A stretch of 64,000 bases of DNA, from the NCBI RefSeq assembly GCF_036924535.1, contig NZ_JAZHRT010000001.1, forward strand, positions 2,604,001 to 2,668,000. Reading direction: 5' to 3'. The notes beneath the pieces were generated by a model. It saw only the letters and a program-made list of their open reading frames with translations, did not search any database and was not told the origin of the DNA. Each line of letters opens with the position of its first letter. Position 1 is the first letter of the stretch. The position numbers and the translations under genes were made by a program. Origin of the DNA: Bradyrhizobium sp. AZCC 2262 (GTDB lineage Bacteria; Pseudomonadota; Alphaproteobacteria; Rhizobiales; Xanthobacteraceae). Shown here one piece after another: positions 19,446 through 28,238 of this stretch.

Positions 19446-19643
19446 TCAATTTCGCGAGTCGGTCTCGCGGTCGAAATTGCGAAGATATGACAGCCCGTGG
19501 ACCGTCAGCCGGTGCGGGTCCCTTTCACCTTCAAGATAGATCTTCATCAGGTGCTTCGAGAGGCGCTCCCTCGTACCTTTGACGGCGGAACGATCGGCAA
19601 GTGTTTCGTAGATGCTTAGCGCGCGGTCAACGGGAAGGTTCAT
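19446..19643 (-). CDS. Small conserved hypothetical protein
   Basis: 65 residues, MNLPVDRALSIYETLADRSA onward, mostly alpha-helical and charged, with no membrane segment. The balanced amino acid composition and normal codon use support a real gene. It resembles small proteins I recall from Bradyrhizobium genomes, but no function is known. It is monocistronic, with a 255-bp non-coding gap on its upstream side before the next gene. Confidence 0.65.
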   Translation of the reverse strand: MNLPVDRALSIYETLADRSAVKGTRERLSKHLMKIYLEGERDPHRLTVHGLSYLRNFDRETDSRN

Positions 19644-19898
19644 GGACGTATCTCGCCGGCTGATTGAAGTGTTCAGATAGCTAAGGCTGGCTCTCCCTGA
19701 TTGTTCCGATATTAAAGCTCAGAGCTGCGCTACAATTTTGAGCGTGGGGCCGAGCAGGCGTGAGCTTGTGCGTTCAAGGCATAGGGCCGATCCGGCCATG
19801 TGCACGTCACGGTATTGGCCCTCTACAGACTACCGATAGCCGTCGCGCTCTGCTACTAACGATGTAACCCAGCCTTCAAGAACGGAGTTACCCGAGCA

Positions 19899-20756
19899 AT
19901 GATCGAAACAATCGGTATCGTCGGTGCGGGCACGATGGGCAACGGTATTGCGCAGGTGTGCGCCGCCGCTGGCCTTCCCGTGATCATGACCGACATCTCG
20001 GATGCCGCGCTCACGCGGGGCATCTCTGTCGTCTCGAACAGCCTGGAGCGGCTGGTCAACAAGCAGAAGATGACCGATGCCGACCGGCAGGCCGCGCTGG
20101 CGCGGATCACGACAAGCACGGACACGGCAAAGTTTTCCAGTTGCGATCTCGTGATCGAGGCCGCGACCGAGAACGAGGATTTGAAGGTCAAGATACTGAA
20201 GGACCTCTGCACGAAAGTGCGGCCGCAGGCGCTGCTCGCCACCAACACGTCCTCGATCTCGATCACCAAGCTCGCCGCTGCGACAGACCGTCCGGATCGC
20301 CTTATCGGCATGCACTTCTTTAACCCGGTGCCGCTGATGGCGCTGTTGGAATTGATACGCGGCCTGCAGACGTCGGACGACACTCATGCCAAGGCGGAAG
20401 CCTTTGCAAAGCGGGTCGGCAAGGTGGCGATCACCGCGAAGAACAGCCCGGGCTTTGCGGTCAACCGTATCCTGTGTCCAATGATCAACGAGGCGATCTT
20501 CGCGCTTCAGGAGGGTATTGCGACGGCGGAAGACCTCGACGCCGGCATGAAGCTCGGCTGCAACCACCCGATCGGTCCGCTCGCGCTCGCCGACATGATC
20601 GGTCTCGACACCATGCTGTCGGTGATGGAAGTCTTCTACCAGGGCTTCAACGACCCAAAATATCGCCCCGCGCCGCTGCTGAAGGAGATGGTCGCTGCCG
20701 GCCATCTCGGCCGCAAGACCGGGCAGGGGTTTTACAGCTACGGCAAGTCCGCGTAG
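19899..20756 (+). CDS. 3-hydroxybutyryl-CoA dehydrogenase
   Basis: A 285-residue 3-hydroxyacyl-CoA dehydrogenase. The NAD-binding GAGTMG is at 9-14. Catalytic residues are His139 in GMHFFNPVP and Glu151, with Ser118/119 and Asn142 nearby. The C-terminal domain ends NDPKYRPAPLLKEMVAAG and GRKTGQGFYSY, typical of the single-function Hbd/PaaH type of about 280-290 residues. It oxidises L-3-hydroxyacyl-CoA, serving butyrate, PHB-related or phenylacetate breakdown. The following reductase gene starts 30 bp later. Confidence 0.93.
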   Translation: MIETIGIVGAGTMGNGIAQVCAAAGLPVIMTDISDAALTRGISVVSNSLERLVNKQKMTDADRQAALARITTSTDTAKFSSCDLVIEAATENEDLKVKILKDLCTKVRPQALLATNTSSISITKLAAATDRPDRLIGMHFFNPVPLMALLELIRGLQTSDDTHAKAEAFAKRVGKVAITAKNSPGFAVNRILCPMINEAIFALQEGIATAEDLDAGMKLGCNHPIGPLALADMIGLDTMLSVMEVFYQGFNDPKYRPAPLLKEMVAAGHLGRKTGQGFYSYGKSA

Positions 20757-20786
20757 CGGAGCCGCCGGCAGGCAGGGGGACGGGTG

Positions 20787-21710
20787 ATGCGTATTGCGGT
20801 TGTCGGCGCCGGCGGCGTCGGGGGTGGTTTCGGCGCGGCGCTGGCCAAGGCTGGCGCCGACGTCACGTTTATCGCGCGCGGCGCGCATCTTGCCGCCATG
20901 AAACGCGACGGATTGAAAGTTCAAAGCCCGCGCGGCGACACCCATCTGGTGCCGACAAAGGCGACCGACAATCCCGCCGAGATCGGGGTGGTCGATATCG
21001 TGTTGTTCTGCGTCAAACTGTGGGACGTCGAAAGCGCGGGCGGGGCCATCAAGCCGTTGATCGGCCCCGGCACTGCCGTCATCCCGCTGCAGAACGGCAT
21101 CGACGCGGCCGAACGGCTGGTCCCGATCTTGGGGAACAGCGCCGTCACGGGCGGCGTCGCGCAGATTAGCGCGTCGATCATCGCGCCTGCCGTGATCCAG
21201 CAGATCGGCACCTTCATGCGCATGATCTTCGGCGAACTCGACGGCAAGCGCAGCAAGCGGGGCGAGGATTTTCTCGCGCTCTGCCAGAAGGCCGGCTTCG
21301 ACGCGACCTTGAGCGACCGGATCGTCACCGAACTTTGGATGAAGTTCATTCTGCTCGCCACCAATGCCGGCATCACCGCGGCGACGCGGCGCCCGATCGG
21401 TGAGTTGAGGGATGATCCCGACATTCGTCCGGTCATGACGGCCGCCGTGCGGGAAGTATTCGAGGTCGGCAAGGCAAAGGGCGTGGCGCTGCCGACCGAC
21501 GCGGTCGACAAGATTTTCGATTTCATCGGCCATGCGCCGCCGGCCATGAAGGCGTCGATGGCGCTCGATCTCGAGCGCGGCAACCGCCTCGAACTGCCCT
21601 GGCTCAACGGCAAGGTCGTGGAGCTCGGGCGGCAGCTTGGCGTGGCAACGCCGACACATGGCATGATGTATGCGATGCTGAAGCCCTATGTCATGGGTAA
21701 GCCGGCCTAA
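20787..21710 (+). CDS. 2-dehydropantoate 2-reductase family protein
   Basis: A 307-residue ketopantoate-reductase-like protein. It has the N-terminal Rossmann motif GAGGVGGGFGAAL, the conserved LQNGIDAAERL region, catalytic Lys in ELWMKFILLATNAGI and the C-terminal MALDLERGNRLELPWLNGKV block. PanE makes pantoate for coenzyme A, but alphaproteobacteria often have several paralogs and this one is not in a pan operon, so I give no symbol. ATG 20787 has AGGGGG at 7 nt; an adjacent GTG at 20784 is also possible. Probably co-transcribed with the dehydrogenase before it. Confidence 0.85.
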   Translation: MRIAVVGAGGVGGGFGAALAKAGADVTFIARGAHLAAMKRDGLKVQSPRGDTHLVPTKATDNPAEIGVVDIVLFCVKLWDVESAGGAIKPLIGPGTAVIPLQNGIDAAERLVPILGNSAVTGGVAQISASIIAPAVIQQIGTFMRMIFGELDGKRSKRGEDFLALCQKAGFDATLSDRIVTELWMKFILLATNAGITAATRRPIGELRDDPDIRPVMTAAVREVFEVGKAKGVALPTDAVDKIFDFIGHAPPAMKASMALDLERGNRLELPWLNGKVVELGRQLGVATPTHGMMYAMLKPYVMGKPA

Positions 21711-21874
21711 AGCGTTGTCGAGCGCAGCATGCCCTCGGACTCGATCCGTGGGTGGATACTGGTTCGCATGGCATCGAGTTTACGCCGGTTGCGTGGACCT
21801 ATCTGCGCAGAAAACGTGTCAAAGCATTAATCCAGAGCGTCGGTTCTGATTCAATCAGAACCGAAGCTCTGGAC
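21711..21874. repeat. Interspersed intergenic repeat, long copy
   Basis: Begins AGCGTTGTCGAGCGCAGCAT and shares GCATGCCCTCGGACT and GATCCG with the copy at 28153-28238. The right end holds a near-perfect palindrome: CGGTTCTGATT (21841-21851), one central base, AATCAGAACCG (21853-21863). Compared with the other copies it carries extra sequence between about 21770 and 21810. It starts directly at the stop of the reductase gene. Confidence 0.7.
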
Positions 21875-22225
21875 GCCGTCTGCCTGCGTCCACTTTGCAT
21901 CGCGGTATTCTTCCGCCCTGTGCGCCACATGGCTGGAAACAGACAAGGGTATATTCCATCAAGGATTGTAAATCCTAGCCTATGCTAGTAGCGTGAGAGC
22001 AGCGCGATCCAGCGACCTGAAGTCGTTTGACCGTCGCGCAATTTGATTGGAAAAAATTTCGGCCGCGATCCGCAATGGGATCCGCCGCCGGAGGGGCGTT
22101 TCTTGCCGTCAAGCAATTAGCTGACGCCGTCAACGGCAGGGAAACGTAGTCGCTGGATTTGTCACTGGTTCGACCCGTCGCTCAATCGGGATCGATGGGC
22201 CCTTTGCAGTCGTGAGGAGAGTATA
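21875..22225. other. Intergenic region upstream of the protease gene
   Basis: About 350 bp with no credible gene, less GC-rich than the flanks. It should hold the promoter for the protease pair. I see no strong operator or hairpin other than the repeat at its left edge. Confidence 0.5.
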
Positions 22226-23239
22226 ATGGCGAAATCTGACCTAACACGCGCCGCAATTCCGCAATCGTTGACCGAGGCCAAAGCGTCCGCCGTCGCCGCA
22301 TTCTTGTCGACGGAATCCATACCGGAATTGTCGGCGCTTGCTGCACGCTCCGACCCAAAACACAATGTTGTCGGCGTCGGACTGGGACACAAGATGGTGC
22401 GGGGCAAGCCGACCAAGGAATTATGCGTCCGATTCTACGTGGAAAAGAAGCTCCCGAAGGCGGCGCTTTCGCGGCAGCATCTTCTGCCCGATACCGTCAA
22501 GGGCGTCCCGACCGACGTGATCCAGAGCGGCATCTTCCGGGCATTTGCCGCCGTTCCAAAGGAGCGTACCCGCATTCGGCCGGCGCGCCCAGGCTGCTCA
22601 GTCGGCTTTGCCTTTACCGGCGCCCAGGCGGGCACGGTGATGGCGGGTACGTTCGGTGCCGTTGTCGAGGCCGGGGGCAAGCGTTTCATCCTGAGCAACA
22701 ATCACGTGCTTGCAAACGAGAACACGCTGCCGGTCGGTTCGACCATTTTCCAGCCCGGTCTGCTGGACAAGAATTCACCGGCTTCGGATGCAATTGCAAA
22801 ACTGACCCGGTTCATCGCGCTTTCGGTCAATGGTCCGAACAAGGTCGATTGCGCCATCGCGGAGATTGCCGACGGTCAGGTGAGCGCGACCGTGATGCCC
22901 AAAGTGGGGAAACTGAAATCGAACCAGCCGCTGCCGGCAGCCATGTCCATGAAAGTGATGAAGACCGGGCGAACCACCGGATTTACCACCGGCACCATCA
23001 ACGATCTCAGCGCGGACGTGAAGGTAAGATATGATCTGGGCTCATTGACGTTCTCGGACCAGATCATCATCGTCGGTGGCGCCAAGCCGTTCTCGGACTC
23101 CGGCGATTCCGGCTCCCTGATCGTGGAACAAACGAGCAAACGCGCCGTTGGACTGTTGTTCGCCGGATCGGATCAGTTCACGATCGCCAATCATATCGAG
23201 GATGTCCTCGGCCAACTCCAGGTGAGCCTCGTTGCCTGA
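22226..23239 (+). CDS. Cytoplasmic trypsin-fold serine protease with N-terminal GVG domain
   Basis: A 337-residue protein without signal peptide or membrane segment. The chymotrypsin-type triad is readable: His160 in LSNNHVLA, Asp208 in VDCAIAEI, Ser295 in DSGDSGSLIV. KTGRTTGFTTGTI (246-258) is another typical strand. The N-terminal domain (about 40-105) contains VVGVGLGHK, VRFYVEKKLP and GVPTDVIQ, a block I associate with uncharacterised bacterial trypsin-fold proteins. The absence of an export signal is unusual for this fold and points to a regulated intracellular protease. The ATG has GAGGAGA upstream. Its stop overlaps the next small gene by 8 nt, so the two are translationally linked. 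Substrate and role are unknown. Confidence 0.82.
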   Translation: MAKSDLTRAAIPQSLTEAKASAVAAFLSTESIPELSALAARSDPKHNVVGVGLGHKMVRGKPTKELCVRFYVEKKLPKAALSRQHLLPDTVKGVPTDVIQSGIFRAFAAVPKERTRIRPARPGCSVGFAFTGAQAGTVMAGTFGAVVEAGGKRFILSNNHVLANENTLPVGSTIFQPGLLDKNSPASDAIAKLTRFIALSVNGPNKVDCAIAEIADGQVSATVMPKVGKLKSNQPLPAAMSMKVMKTGRTTGFTTGTINDLSADVKVRYDLGSLTFSDQIIIVGGAKPFSDSGDSGSLIVEQTSKRAVGLLFAGSDQFTIANHIEDVLGQLQVSLVA

Positions 23240-23468
23240 CAAGAACGCCCCACCATCCGACCTGACCGACGTCAAAAAACGTGTCTCCGACCGGCTGATG
23301 CCGCTCGACTATATCAGCGGCGTCGGTACGGGCGGTTCAGGCCTGAAAGTATATCTGAGCCGCGCGCTTGCCCCGGACGAAAAGCATCATGTCAAGTCTA
23401 TCTGTGATGCCGAGGCGGCGGGGAAAACGGTCGAATTCGTCAAGTCGGGTGAGTTCAAGGCGCAGTGA
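23232..23468 (+). CDS. Small protein paired with the serine protease
   Basis: 78 residues from a TTG at 23232 that overlaps the protease stop codon; CAGGTGAG upstream supports this start. The centre, DYISGVGTGGSGLKVYLSRA, repeats the pattern of the protease's own N-terminal domain (GVG-G, a gap, then an L/C-x-V-x-F/Y strand and a helix ending in L). No membrane segment or signal is present. A stand-alone copy of a protease N-domain could act as an inhibitor, chaperone or adaptor in the manner of a separated propeptide; this is inference. An ATG at 23298 is a shorter alternative start. Confidence 0.7.
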   Translation: MPDKNAPPSDLTDVKKRVSDRLMPLDYISGVGTGGSGLKVYLSRALAPDEKHHVKSICDAEAAGKTVEFVKSGEFKAQ

Positions 23469-23537
23469 TCGCAGGCGGGTCTCGAACTAGCCGCGGACGG
23501 GGCGAGGTCACTGGCGCGGTCACAGGACGAGAGCGAA

Positions 23538-24443
23538 TTACTCTCCCGCCTCGATCCATTCCGCCGCCCCGCGCCACAGCGTGTCGCGATGTTCGGGCCG
23601 GAAGAATCCCATGTGGCCGATCCTGCTCGCGCCGGTATCGGCGGGCGTCACCGTGATGATCTCGGGCTTGATCGAGGTAAATCCCGAGCAGAGCAGTTCG
23701 ACCGCGGGCCGCGTCGCCCAGGGATCGTCGGACATACAGAGCGCGAGCAACGCGCCATTGTATTTCGGAAAGTTCTGCAGGGATTCGAGCCTGACGTCGT
23801 CGAACAGATAGCGCGGGCTCATCACCCAGCCAGCCCATTGCAGGAATGCGTCCTTCGGCAGATCCATGCCGAGGCCGGCCTTGCCCGGCATGTAGCCAAG
23901 CGCGCGGGTGAGGGGGAGGCCTACAAAATTCAGCATCGCGTAGACGCGATAGCGCTCCGGCGAGGCCATCAGTTTCCAGTAGCCGGCCTGAGCGGCAATG
24001 AACAGCGCGCGCGAAATCTCCGAATTGTTCGGCAACAGGCCGAGCGCCTGGCCGCCGAACGAATGTCCGACATAGGCGAAGGGGAGCGCGTGATAGCGCT
24101 CGCGCATCCAGGCGACCGCAGCCGCAATATCCTGTGCGGCCCAGTCCGACATCGAGGCCTTGAAGCCGACCAGCGATTTCGGCTGGTTGTAGCCGGTCAT
24201 CGCCTGCTGCCTGCTGTCGCCGGTGCCGCGGTAGTCGTAGGTCAACACGGCGCAGCCGCGCTTGGCGAGATAGCCGGCAAAGCCGCGGTAGAGTTTGCGG
24301 GGGACGGCGGTCGCCGAATTGATCAGGACGGCGTGGCGCTTGGCCCCGCGGGGCAGAAACAGCGTCGCGGCAAGGGGGTATCCATCCGTCGCGGGCACCG
24401 TGATGTCGTCGCTGAATACGTCGTCCAACCCCGGCTCGGCCAC
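23538..24443 (-). CDS. Alpha/beta fold hydrolase
   Basis: A 301-residue alpha/beta hydrolase of the serine aminopeptidase S33-like group. The oxyanion/strand region [12 protein letters not shown] is near residue 68; the nucleophile elbow GHSFGGQAL is near 125; a late His lies in [12 protein letters not shown]. The acid is likely in CMSDDPWA. No signal peptide, so it is cytoplasmic. The substrate is unknown; such proteins are often esterases or lysophospholipase-like. It converges with the protease pair and is divergent from the DAHP synthase gene. Confidence 0.85.
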   Translation of the reverse strand: MAEPGLDDVFSDDITVPATDGYPLAATLFLPRGAKRHAVLINSATAVPRKLYRGFAGYLAKRGCAVLTYDYRGTGDSRQQAMTGYNQPKSLVGFKASMSDWAAQDIAAAVAWMRERYHALPFAYVGHSFGGQALGLLPNNSEISRALFIAAQAGYWKLMASPERYRVYAMLNFVGLPLTRALGYMPGKAGLGMDLPKDAFLQWAGWVMSPRYLFDDVRLESLQNFPKYNGALLALCMSDDPWATRPAVELLCSGFTSIKPEIITVTPADTGASRIGHMGFFRPEHRDTLWRGAAEWIEAGE

Positions 24444-24614
24444 CGTGTTCTCCTGCCAGCTTTGCGAGCGGCAACAGCAAAAGCGAAATCGGCTTTTGCC
24501 GCAAGGGCTTGTCAGGACTACCGGAAATCTAACTGGCGGTCGGCCAAAGGCCTGTGTATAAGGCGGCCTTCACAATCGCTTGTAAGTTGCGGTTTTTGCT
24601 CAGGAGTTAACGTC

Positions 24615-26003
24615 ATGTCCGAGCGGTGGACGCCCGATAGCTGGCGCACCAGGCCGGTGCTGCAGGTCCCAGATTATCCCGATGCCAAGGCATTGGCCGA
24701 TGTCGAGGCGCAGCTCGCTACGTTTCCGCCGCTGGTGTTTGCCGGCGAAGCCCGCAACCTGAAGAAAGCGCTGGCACGCGTCGCCGCGGGCGAAGCTTTC
24801 CTGCTGCAGGGCGGCGATTGTGCCGAGAGCTTTGCCGAGCATGGCGCCAACAACATCCGCGATTTCTTCCGCGTGCTGCTGCAGATGGCCGTCGTCCTGA
24901 CCTACGCCGGCGCGCTGCCGGTAGTGAAGGTCGGCCGCATCGCCGGACAGTTTGCAAAACCGCGCTCGTCGAACACCGAAAAGATCAACGGCGTCGAGCT
25001 GCCGAGCTATCGTGGCGACATCATCAACGACATCGCCTTCACGCCGGAAGCGCGCATCCCCGATCCGCAGCGCCAGTTGATGGCCTACCGGCAATCGGCG
25101 GCGACGCTCAATCTGCTGCGCGCGTTCGCGACCGGCGGCTTTGCCAATCTCGGCAGCGTGCATCAGTGGATGCTCGGCTTCCTCAAGGATTCCCCGCAGT
25201 CGCGCCGGTACAAGGAGCTGGCGGACCGTATCTCGGACGCGCTGAATTTCATGCGCGCCTGCGGCCTTGATCTGGAAAGCCATCCCGAACTGCGCGCCAC
25301 CGATTTCTACACCAGCCACGAAGCGCTGCTTTTGGGTTACGAACAGGCCTTCACCCGGGTCGATTCCACGACCGGCGACTGGTACGCGACCTCCGGCCAC
25401 ATGATCTGGATCGGCGACCGCACCCGCCAGCTCGACCACGGCCATGTCGAATATTTCCGCGGCATCAAGAACCCGATCGGCTTGAAATGCGGCCCCTCGC
25501 TGAAGCCGGATGAGTTGCTGAAGCTGATCGACATCCTCAACCCCGATAACGAGCCCGGACGCCTGACGCTGATCAACCGCTTCGGCTCCGAAAAGGTCGG
25601 CGATCATCTCGCGCCGCTGATCCGCGCCGTGCAGCGGGAAGGGCGCGTCGTGGTCTGGTCCTGCGATCCCATGCACGGCAACACCATCACCTCGACCTCG
25701 GGCTACAAGACGCGTCCGTTCGACCGCGTGCTGTCGGAGGTGAAGTCGTTCTTCGCCATCCACGCGGCGGAGGGCACCCATGCCGGCGGCGTGCATCTCG
25801 AAATGACCGGGCAGGACGTCACCGAATGCATCGGCGGCGCCCGCGCCATCACCGACGAGGACCTCAACGACCGCTATCACACGGTCTGCGATCCCCGCCT
25901 CAATGCCGAGCAATCCATCGACATGGCTTTCCTGATCGCCGAACTGCTGAAGCAGGAACGCGCCGGCAAGGAAAAGCCGATGCCGGCCGCAGCGGGACTT
26001 TGA
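24615..26003 (+). CDS. Class II 3-deoxy-7-phosphoheptulonate (DAHP) synthase
   Basis: A 462-residue plant-type (class II) DAHP synthase that joins phosphoenolpyruvate and erythrose 4-phosphate in the first step of aromatic amino acid synthesis. Family motifs: [53 protein letters not shown] and [15 protein letters not shown]. The metal-binding Cys is in GGDCAE and the His in CDPMHGN. CAGGAG precedes the ATG. A diacylglycerol kinase gene starts 2 nt after its stop. Confidence 0.96.
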   Translation: MSERWTPDSWRTRPVLQVPDYPDAKALADVEAQLATFPPLVFAGEARNLKKALARVAAGEAFLLQGGDCAESFAEHGANNIRDFFRVLLQMAVVLTYAGALPVVKVGRIAGQFAKPRSSNTEKINGVELPSYRGDIINDIAFTPEARIPDPQRQLMAYRQSAATLNLLRAFATGGFANLGSVHQWMLGFLKDSPQSRRYKELADRISDALNFMRACGLDLESHPELRATDFYTSHEALLLGYEQAFTRVDSTTGDWYATSGHMIWIGDRTRQLDHGHVEYFRGIKNPIGLKCGPSLKPDELLKLIDILNPDNEPGRLTLINRFGSEKVGDHLAPLIRAVQREGRVVVWSCDPMHGNTITSTSGYKTRPFDRVLSEVKSFFAIHAAEGTHAGGVHLEMTGQDVTECIGGARAITDEDLNDRYHTVCDPRLNAEQSIDMAFLIAELLKQERAGKEKPMPAAAGL

Positions 26004-26004
26004 C

Positions 26005-26358
26005 TTGCTGCGACTTTGGCGGGCCACCATCAACACGCGTAACGGTCTCGCCTTTGCGATCCGCTCGGAGCAGGCCGTCCGCGAGGAACTGTTCGCGCTG
26101 GCCCTTTCGGTGCCGCTGGCCTGGCTGGTCGGCGCGAGCGTGATGCGCCGGGTTGAACTGGTCGCGGCGGTGGCGTTTGTGCTGGTGGTCGAGATCCTCA
26201 ATACCGCGATCGAGAAGCTGGCCGACCGGCTCACCACCGACCACGATCCGCAGATCGGGCGGGTCAAGGACATGGGTTCCGCGGCGGTCGGCGTCGCGCT
26301 GCTGATGTCCGGGGCGTTCTGGCTGTTTGCCATCGCCGAACGCATAGGCGCGTTCTAA
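26005..26358 (+). CDS. dgkA: Diacylglycerol kinase, prokaryotic DgkA type
   Basis: A 117-residue integral membrane kinase with three helices, close to the 121 residues of E. coli DgkA. The active-site motif EILNTAIEKLADR and the following GRVKDMGSAAV are diagnostic. It phosphorylates diacylglycerol for phospholipid recycling in the inner membrane. The start is a TTG at 26005, two bases past the DAHP synthase stop, so expression is probably coupled to that gene. Confidence 0.93.
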   Translation: MLRLWRATINTRNGLAFAIRSEQAVREELFALALSVPLAWLVGASVMRRVELVAAVAFVLVVEILNTAIEKLADRLTTDHDPQIGRVKDMGSAAVGVALLMSGAFWLFAIAERIGAF

Positions 26359-26402
26359 AGCAGACGATTGCAGTTTGTTCTTGTGCAGGGCACCATTGCT
26401 CT

Positions 26403-28154
26403 ATGACCGAACCCAAGTTCACAATTTCGCTCGCCCAGCTAAACCCGACCGTGGGCGACGTCACGGGCAACGCCGCCAAGGCGCGCGTTGCGCGCGACAA
26501 GGCCAAGGCCGACGGCGCCGATCTCGTGGTGCTGCCGGAATTGTTCATCTGCGGCTACCCGCCGGAAGATCTGGTGCTCAAGCCGGCCTTCCAGGCCGCC
26601 TGCCGCGCCGCCATCGAAGAACTGGCGCGCGAAACCAAGGACGGCGGCCCCGCGATGCTGATCGGCACGCCCTGGGTCGAGGACGGCAAGCTCTACAATG
26701 CCTGCGCGCTGCTCGACGAGGGCCGCATCGCCGCGCTTCGCTTCAAGGCGAATCTTCCGAATTACGGCGTGTTCGACGAAAAGCGCCTGTTCGCTCGCGG
26801 CCCCGCCACGGGGCCCGTTACCGTCCGCGGCATCCGGGTCGGCGTTCCCATCTGCGAGGACATCTGGCTCGAAGAGTCCGAGGAATACGAAAACATCGTC
26901 GAATGTCTTGCCGAGACCGGCGCGGAAATTCTTGTCGTGCCGAACGGCTCGCCCTACGCGCGCGACAAGAACGATCTGCGGCTGTCGATCGCGGTCGCCC
27001 GTGTCACCGAGAGCGGTCTGCCGCTGGTCTATCTCAACCAGATCGGCGGGCAGGATGAGCTGGTGTTCGACGGCGCGTCGTTTGCGCTCAACGCCGATCT
27101 TTCCGTCGCGGCGCAATTGCCCGCGTTCGAGGAGAGCATCGTCACGCTGAATTGGACCAAGGGCACTGACGGCTGGCGCTGTTCCGGGCCGGTGGTCCCG
27201 CTCGTCGAGGGTGACAAGGGCGATTACGCGGCCTGTGTGCTCGGTCTGCGCGACTACGTCCGCAAGAACGGATTCCCCGGCGTATTGCTCGGCGTCTCCG
27301 GCGGCATCGATTCGGCGCTGTGCTCGGCGATCGCGGTCGATGCGCTCGGCGCCGGCCAGGTTCGCGGCGTGATGCTGCCGTTTCGATTTACCGCGCAGGT
27401 ATCGCTCGACGATGCCGCCAAGCTCGCGAACGCGCTCGGCTTTTCCTACGAAGTGTTGCCGATTGCGGATGCCGTCAACGGCTTCGAAAAAATCCTTTCC
27501 GCTCCCTTCGCCGGCCTGCCACGCGACATCACCGAGGAAAACCTGCAGGCGCGCACCCGCGGCACGTTGCTGATGGCGCTTTCGAACAAGACCGGCGCGA
27601 TGGTGGTCACGACCGGGAACAAGTCGGAAATGTCGGTCGGCTACGCCACGATCTATGGCGACATGAACGGCGGCTTCAATCCGATCAAGGACATCTACAA
27701 GACCGAAGTGTTTCGTCTGTCGAGCCTGCGCAACGAATGGAAGCCGGACGGCGCGCTCGGGCCGTCGGGCGAGGTCATCCCGGTCAACATCATCACCCGG
27801 CCGCCGACGGCAGAGTTGCGCGAGAACCAGACCGACCAGGATTCGCTGCCGCCCTACGAGGTGCTCGATGGCATTCTCGAACGGCTGGTGGAGCGCGAGG
27901 AGCCGCTGGCCGCGATCATCGCGGCCGGCTTCCCGGCTGACGTGGTGACGCGGATCGACCGGCTGCTCAACGTCGCTGAATACAAGCGGCGGCAGGCAGC
28001 ACCCGGCGTCAAGGTGACGGAAAAGAATTTTGGCCGCGACCGCCGCTATCCCATCACCAACCGTTTTCGCGACAATGGCAAGGCGTTGCCCGCGCCCGAC
28101 GAGAAGCTGGTCGCCCGCGCCGGCCGCGCCTCGGCGGATGCGTTCGAGGGGTAG
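26403..28154 (+). CDS. nadE: Glutamine-dependent NAD+ synthetase
   Basis: A 583-residue two-domain enzyme. The N-terminal nitrilase-type glutaminase has the triad Glu46 (LPELF), Lys115 (RFKANLPN) and Cys151 (PICEDIW). The C-terminal synthetase has the P-loop GVSGGIDSALCSA near residue 298 and TTGNKSEMSVGYATIYGDM near 405. It amidates deamido-NAD+ with ammonia from glutamine, the last step of NAD synthesis. The ribosome site before the ATG is weak. The stop lies at the edge of an interspersed repeat. Confidence 0.97.
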   Translation: MTEPKFTISLAQLNPTVGDVTGNAAKARVARDKAKADGADLVVLPELFICGYPPEDLVLKPAFQAACRAAIEELARETKDGGPAMLIGTPWVEDGKLYNACALLDEGRIAALRFKANLPNYGVFDEKRLFARGPATGPVTVRGIRVGVPICEDIWLEESEEYENIVECLAETGAEILVVPNGSPYARDKNDLRLSIAVARVTESGLPLVYLNQIGGQDELVFDGASFALNADLSVAAQLPAFEESIVTLNWTKGTDGWRCSGPVVPLVEGDKGDYAACVLGLRDYVRKNGFPGVLLGVSGGIDSALCSAIAVDALGAGQVRGVMLPFRFTAQVSLDDAAKLANALGFSYEVLPIADAVNGFEKILSAPFAGLPRDITEENLQARTRGTLLMALSNKTGAMVVTTGNKSEMSVGYATIYGDMNGGFNPIKDIYKTEVFRLSSLRNEWKPDGALGPSGEVIPVNIITRPPTAELRENQTDQDSLPPYEVLDGILERLVEREEPLAAIIAAGFPADVVTRIDRLLNVAEYKRRQAAPGVKVTEKNFGRDRRYPITNRFRDNGKALPAPDEKLVARAGRASADAFEG

Positions 28155-28238
28155 AGCGTTTTCGAGCAAAGCATGCCCTCGGACTTGATCCGGGGGTGGG
28201 GGCCGGTTCGAAACGCGTCAAACAGGAGTCCAGCGCGT
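28153..28238. repeat. Interspersed intergenic repeat, short copy
   Basis: Contains AGAGCGTTTTCGAGCAAAGC, then GCATGCCCTCGGACTTGATC, GGCCGGTTCGAAACGCGTCA. It is the clearest match to the copy at 21711. The element fills the 84 bp between the nadE stop and the DUF2865 stop, so it lies between two convergent genes. Confidence 0.75.

Noticed and set aside
19830..21659. 609-codon minus-strand frame
   Set aside because: Antisense across two well-supported dehydrogenase and reductase genes.
26439..28169. 576-codon minus-strand frame
   Set aside because: Antisense mirror of nadE.
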